Source: Synchiropus splendidus
Lineage: Eukaryota; Chordata; Actinopteri; Syngnathiformes; Callionymidae
Assembly: GCF_027744825.2 (NCBI RefSeq)
Contig: NC_071351.1
Span: forward strand, 12,473,501-12,537,500
Direction: 5' to 3'
DNA: 64,000 bases
Part shown: positions 59,211 to 64,000 of the stretch, one piece after another
Numbering within the stretch: the stretch's first letter is position 1
Layout: the number at the start of each line of letters is the position of its first letter
Made by a program: the position numbers and the translations under genes
The notes under the pieces: generated by a model
Databases searched by the model: none
Told to the model about the DNA's origin: nothing
Seen by the model: only the letters and a program-made list of their open reading frames with translations

Positions 59211-59216
59211 AATAAA
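59211..59216 (+). terminator. acot7: Candidate polyadenylation signal of acot7
   Basis: AATAAA about 260 bases after the stop codon. A second AATAAA lies near 59850, so longer transcripts are possible. Confidence 0.5.
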
Positions 59217-61341
59217 AGATCCAAGTATGAATTTGTGGCTGTCACCTCGTGTCCTTGCAACTTTGATGATGATGTCATTGTCTCGGGCATGCCTTGGCAG
59301 AGAGGGCACATGCGATCCATCTTCTCAGCACTGTGGCTCTCACAGAGGAATCAGCCAAGCTTGGGGGGGTTTGACTCAACTCTTCGCTCCTCCACCCCTC
59401 CTCCTCTGTCAAACTGACTCTTGCTGTCTTATAATGCTCTTTTATTTCTCCCATTCTGCCCTCATGCTCGTATGACTCACCTTTGCTTCATCACTACTGC
59501 TCACACAATATGCTTATGTTTTCAAAAATGCTCAAGAATCTCAAGTCTTTAGACGTGTGCTCATCGGATTAGATATTAAATGATCAGTCTGGGCTGTGTG
59601 CTCTGAGAAGGAGAAAATGGAAAAAAGGAAAATGATCCGGGTCACCATCAGCAGCAGACGGGTCGATACCAATATGTCAAGGCTGAAGATGTTTTCACTG
59701 CAAGCCAATTATACAGTTTGGTCTTTTGATTTTCTTGATATTATAATGTTTCATTTCCTTCTACAGACAGTGATTTGTGATCGGATGGAGATAGTTAGTT
59801 TTTTTTTTACCCTCCGGTGCCGACCGCGCTTCTTATTTCCCCTATGAAAATAAAGTTAGGCCCCAGTGTCACCGGGGTACATGACTATTTTTAACACCAG
59901 TCAAGTCGTGACCTCTCAAGAAAAGTGACTAGACAGGATGAGGAGGAGAGTCAGATGTTGAACCAGGGTTTGAAAGCTCTTATCAGCAGTTGAAGACGGC
60001 TGCGGCTGGCTGTTGGAGATGAGACACAACACGGTAACCATGGTTACGTGTGAGAAAAATCTGAAGGCATTTTGAAAGATAGATTCTGCACACTGCAATA
60101 AAATATAATCCGCTTTAAATGGAAGTTGGTATTTTTAGGTGCCATTTAAACTCCATTGTGCAGAACATTGAAACTGCTGCATGGAAAGTAAGAGCTGTCT
60201 TGTCACCGAGATCTTCATGCCTTCGTGCTGGCAGGATCTACTTGGATGAAGAATGATCCACAAGAAAGCCCTGGATAAATGATGCTGCTCCTGAACCTGG
60301 AACATCTCAGTCATTGTTGAGGCCCCTCACTGAAGACACTATTATCCAGCAAGGCCACATCTGAAGTCTAATCTTTTCGGTCTCACACCTGCTGGAACAC
60401 CTTCACACAGCTGAGATGTGAGTCCTACATTCAGGCCTCCTCCGTTATCTGGGCTTGGAGCCAACTAGGCTTCTCTGAACAGAGGAGTAGGTGATGGGGC
60501 CACGCTTTGTCTCGCCTGGAACCCCCCCTTTTTTATTCCACCGGGGCGCTCTGTTAAATGAAGCTCCCTCTCTTCCTAAGGCACACAAACTCTGAATTGG
60601 AGTCCCAGATGGGAAAGCAGTCAGGAAGACGCTCAGCTTGTGGAGCTGACGAGGAGAGCGAGGACAGCCCGGTGCCGCTGGAACTGTGGGAGGGAATGCC
60701 TTCTGTTACTTTTTACTTCCAGGTCACCTAGCATCACACCGAGGAGGCTGGAGATGGACACAGAGCCTCTTTTAACAAATCCCTGTGCCGTGTCCACCAG
60801 CCATCATTTCAGACCAAGGTGCGAAATAAAAGCCTCAAAGCTGCTTCAGTACATCCGGATCTGACTCACAAGAAAAATAAGGAGCAAAGTTTTGGTCGCT
60901 AAAATCAAGATGTTGACATCCCAAGATTAAAAATCTAAGTCTAGAATGAGAACTGAAAGTCACTGAAAATAATTTAGATGATTTATTAGAGGAGATAAAG
61001 TGAGATAAATAAACACCTTTTTTTTCCAGACAGCTTTTAATTCTATCAAGAGGCTCACGTTTCATTTGATTTAAACTGAATTCTTCTTCGATTCCTCACA
61101 GACTTCTCTGTTCCCTGGACAGTCCCGCTCTTTTGTCTGGCTCCCATCAGACAACTGAAGAATGTTTGAAGTTTCAAACAGAGTCTTTACGAGCTGTATT
61201 GAAATAATACGCACCTCAAGTCTCCACTGAGTCACCACCTCATTTTAATGATGGTTCACACTCACTGGCTGATTTCTCGTCTCACATTGGTACTACTTAA
61301 CTAAGGTTATTAAATAGAGTTGCCTGTAGCAGAAGAACGTG
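59217..61341. other. Region downstream of acot7
   Basis: No gene recognised; the AATAAA near 59850 could extend the acot7 3' UTR. Confidence 0.4.
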
Positions 61342-61364
61342 TATATATATATATATATATATAT
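61342..61364. repeat. (TA)n microsatellite, left of LINE fragment
   Basis: About 11 TA units directly before the LINE fragment. Confidence 0.9.
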
Positions 61365-61654
61365 GTGGCTGGGCGCACCCTTAGAGATAGGGTGAGGAGT
61401 TCGGTCATCCGGGAGGACCTTGGGGTGGAGCCGCTGCTCCTCCACATCGAGAGGAACCAGCTATTCCGGGCATGAGGAGACCCCAGGGAAGACCCAGGAC
61501 GCTGGAGAGATTATGTCTCTGGTCTGGCATGGGAACGCCTTGGGGTCCATCGGGATGAGCTGGAGGAGGTTTGTGCAGACCGGAAAGTTTGGGCTTCCTT
61601 GCTCCGAATGCTGCCTCCGCGACCTGACTCTGAATAAGCGGTGGAAGAAGGAAG

Positions 61655-61656
<2 letters not shown>
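61365..61656 (+). mobile_element. 3' end of a fish non-LTR retrotransposon
   Basis: The plus strand reads, with stops and frame changes, HREEPA, RRPQGRPRT, then WRDYVSGLAWERLGVHRDEL and VWASLLRMLPPRPDSE-stop. This C-terminal GRPRTRWRDYVSRLAWERLG-type ending is common in fish LINEs; I cannot assign the clade with certainty (RTE or L1-like). A deletion joins AACCAGCT to ATTCCGGGCATG. The element lies between two (AT)n tracts. Confidence 0.7.

Positions 61657-61690
<34 letters not shown>
61657..61690. repeat. (AT)17 microsatellite, right of LINE fragment
   Basis: Uninterrupted AT dinucleotides where the 3' tail repeat of the LINE would be expected. Confidence 0.9.
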
Positions 61691-61693
<3 letters not shown>

Positions 61694-62199
61694 AAATACA
61701 TTTAATTTTCTTATCCTGAATTGCACAAATCATTTATCTGACCACATCTATTGCATGCATCTCGTACTTACTTACGTACTTACATAATGGCAGGAGTGGC
61801 TTATTATTGCAAAATAAAGCAAATAAAACGAGGAGAAATGGTCCCTCACATCGGTCTCTCGTGTGCAGACTCCTCGCTGGGTACAATCTAAAGCCCTGGA
61901 GGAGGAAAAACGCTTTGGTGAATCAGGAATCAGGGAAGGGGGTCTTACATAACGAGTCATATAATGTCAATGAAAAGGGCCCATTTAAAGAAGCATGAAT
62001 AACAAGCTTTAATGCGATTCATAGATGTGGAAGACTCGCAGCTCTTCATATTTCCAAACATTATTGTTGTTCACTTTGCGATCTGGGAATCACGTGATTC
62101 GTTTCAATGTCAATATTTCACGGCGATTCTGTTCTACTTCACATGTGCAATAAAACGCAGTCATTCTCATCCTTTCGCTGTGCCGACCTCTTTTTTCAT

Positions 62200-62643
62200 G
62201 AATTATTTCTTATTGCGGCTCACTCCCACGGCCGCGGAGCGTCTTTGCGTGAACGCGCCTGTGTTCTCGGGGGCGCGCCGGAGTCATGCCTCAGCCGTCC
62301 TCCAGCCTCGCTAAATAGAGCATCGTATCTATGTTTTGACCCGATAATATCGCGTTTTCGGAAGGCTTGATCGAGTTTTCTCGCACCGTGGGGAAGATTT
62401 GTTGACTTCAAATCGGAGTGCTCGATGGTGTGACATCGCTCCAGCGGTCAATGAGACAAAGAGGACAAGAAGAATCAAGAGGAGTAGCCGTCAGCTGTGG
62501 TGATGTGGTTTCTCTGGGAACACCCATCGCTGGGCAGGTTACTTCTTTAACTTCCCTGCCGTCCAGTTCTGTGGACTAAGCTACTTTTCCAACCAGATTA
62601 TCACAAAAGAACGGATACAAAACCCAAAGAGACCGACGTGAAG
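62200..62643 (+). other. Putative non-coding first exon of the next gene
   Basis: CpG-rich from about 62215 to 62300 (CGGCCGCGGAGCG, GGGGGCGCGCCGG), then a purine-rich leader with no long frame and a strong donor, GACGTGAAG|GTAAGAAAC, at 62643/62644. In vertebrates GPR153 follows ACOT7, so this may be its 5' UTR exon; that identity is inference from synteny only. Confidence 0.3.
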
Positions 62644-64000
62644 GTAAGAAACTCCTCACATTTTTTGTTTTTATTCAAGATAATTTGTCCAAACAGGTGG
62701 CGCCCTCTTCTACTATAACCGGTAAGAATGACTGGATTAAAGTCGCTTCACAGGTAAACCGACCTATTTCGATGCTTGCATTCAGTTTTTACGCTCGACT
62801 AGTTAGTGTTAAGATGGCCTCAATGAATCAGTGATGCTTATACAATAACAAGCTAAACGTATACTATTCAAACCTTTACTGACAAGCTTTTCACTGAACA
62901 GCATAATTTCATTTATATTCATACATAAAACACATTAAATATTAGTGACCATGGAACTAATTCACGCTGTACTTACTGCAGTTTCCTCTCTTAATGTTTG
63001 ATCGAGTTTCAGCATCACATTTTTAAATGTACATTACATAGTAGTCCTCCTTGACATTCATATTCCCACTCAGGACACCATCCCAGGTGTCTTCCCGTCG
63101 GCGAATGAGTGATCACCCTCCTCTTCTGGTTCTCTACCTTTTTAAACCTTTACTCCAGGCTTATTAAACTTACTTTTACTCCTCTTTAAGAAGTCACTTC
63201 CAATATAGTGTTTACATGACACATAATACAGAAGCCAAAGAGCAGAACTTTGAATCCTTGTTTGAAAAGTTCTAGCATCTGAGGGTGGTTGGCAGATAAA
63301 CTATAATGCTTATAAAAGGCAAACTAGTAGTCACACATCTTTATTACTGGTGGCATTGAAAAGATAATGATGAAAGGAATACTTGTAGCATATTTTAGGG
63401 CTTTACTAGTCTCTGTCAGTCTGCCTGATCTCCGTTTTTTTTTAAACCGCATGTGACATTTCAGCGGATTCCGTCCTTCCTTTGACCGTGTTAGCCTGTG
63501 TTTACACTCCCCCGCACCACGCCAACCAATATTCCTTTACAGCCTGTTAAGTTTGACAGCAGAAAAAACACCTGTTAAAGATTCACAATCAGATTTGGGA
63601 TGCCATTATGTGGTGGAGTGTTTGCACGTGTCGTCTTGGAGAAAGCGTCTGCCATATGGTGAGCAGTGACCCACTCGTAGCTGGAGGAGGTTTGACTTGT
63701 ACAGGAAGCGCCGCTGCGATTACACAATGGAAAATTCAACAACTTGGCCCGACACATGCTGCTTGAGTCGCCTCACTGTGGGACCTTGTTGCAATGTTTT
63801 AGTGTGTTGCTGAGGTCGCACCTGGTGTACACAGTATAAGCAGGTAATTTTTCTTCACCAGCTCCTTTTACTGAGCAGGAGTGTATGTTCGCAGCTGGCT
63901 GTACTGAAGGACCAGACTGAGTGAAGACTGTCCTCCTGAGCTGCCTCAAGAGATGCTTCCGCTGCACACAGTGGACGCCGTTTTCTTCTGACACATCCTG
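62644..64000. other. Right-end region
   Basis: If the exon above is real this is its first intron. No coding exon or repeat recognised. Confidence 0.35.

Noticed and set aside
61405..61733. Frames ending or starting in YIYIYIYI runs
   Set aside because: Translations of (AT)n tracts next to a dead LINE fragment.

Overview
The window is nuclear DNA from a bony fish, most likely a percomorph teleost. It holds intron-rich vertebrate genes, short introns by mammalian standards, fish-type transposon remnants and many microsatellites. Four protein-coding genes can be read exon by exon. Their order, espn - hes2-like - hes2-like - acot7, matches the vertebrate block known from human 1p36.31 (ACOT7-GPR153-HES3-HES2-ESPN). 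No prokaryotic or viral gene system is present.

Layout. (1) 1-995: a (GATA)n/(GACA)n Bkm-type microsatellite with internal higher-order duplications. (2) 1377-17650, minus strand: the 5' two thirds of espin. Eleven coding exons give about 673 residues: nine or so ankyrin repeats, then two proline-rich segments. The WH2 and C-terminal actin-bundling exons lie beyond the left edge. Its introns hold a long EcoRI-site-rich foldback element (3694-4348) and a 303-bp tandem satellite (8521-9944); one intron uses a GC donor. (3) 17651-28722: an 11-kb divergent intergenic region with AT microsatellites, a paired AP-2-like hairpin and a minus-oriented solo LTR. (4) 28815-29594 and 37693-38564, plus strand: two tandem hes2-type bHLH-Orange-WRPW repressors, one with three coding exons and one with four. 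Between them (31615-33780) a Ty3/gypsy chromovirus deletion derivative sits inside an L2-like LINE, with its 5-bp target duplication intact. (5) 40171-58948, plus strand: all nine coding exons of acot7 (335 residues). (6) 59217-64000: a LINE tail fragment between two (AT)n tracts, and a CpG-rich stretch with a strong splice donor that may be the non-coding first exon of the next gene (gpr153 would be expected by synteny).

The genes are not a pathway. Espin bundles actin in hair-cell stereocilia and microvilli, Hes2 proteins are transcriptional repressors of the Hairy/E(spl) class, and Acot7 hydrolyses long-chain acyl-CoA. They share a conserved chromosomal neighbourhood, and the intergenic DNA round the hes2 pair is the likeliest place for regulatory elements. 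I found no convincing new biological system. The best leads are the intron difference and shared extra motif in the hes2 pair, the in-frame espn cassette exons, the nested retroelement, a recurring CpG-containing 8-mer confined to the hes2 domain, and the higher-order structure of the repeat arrays.
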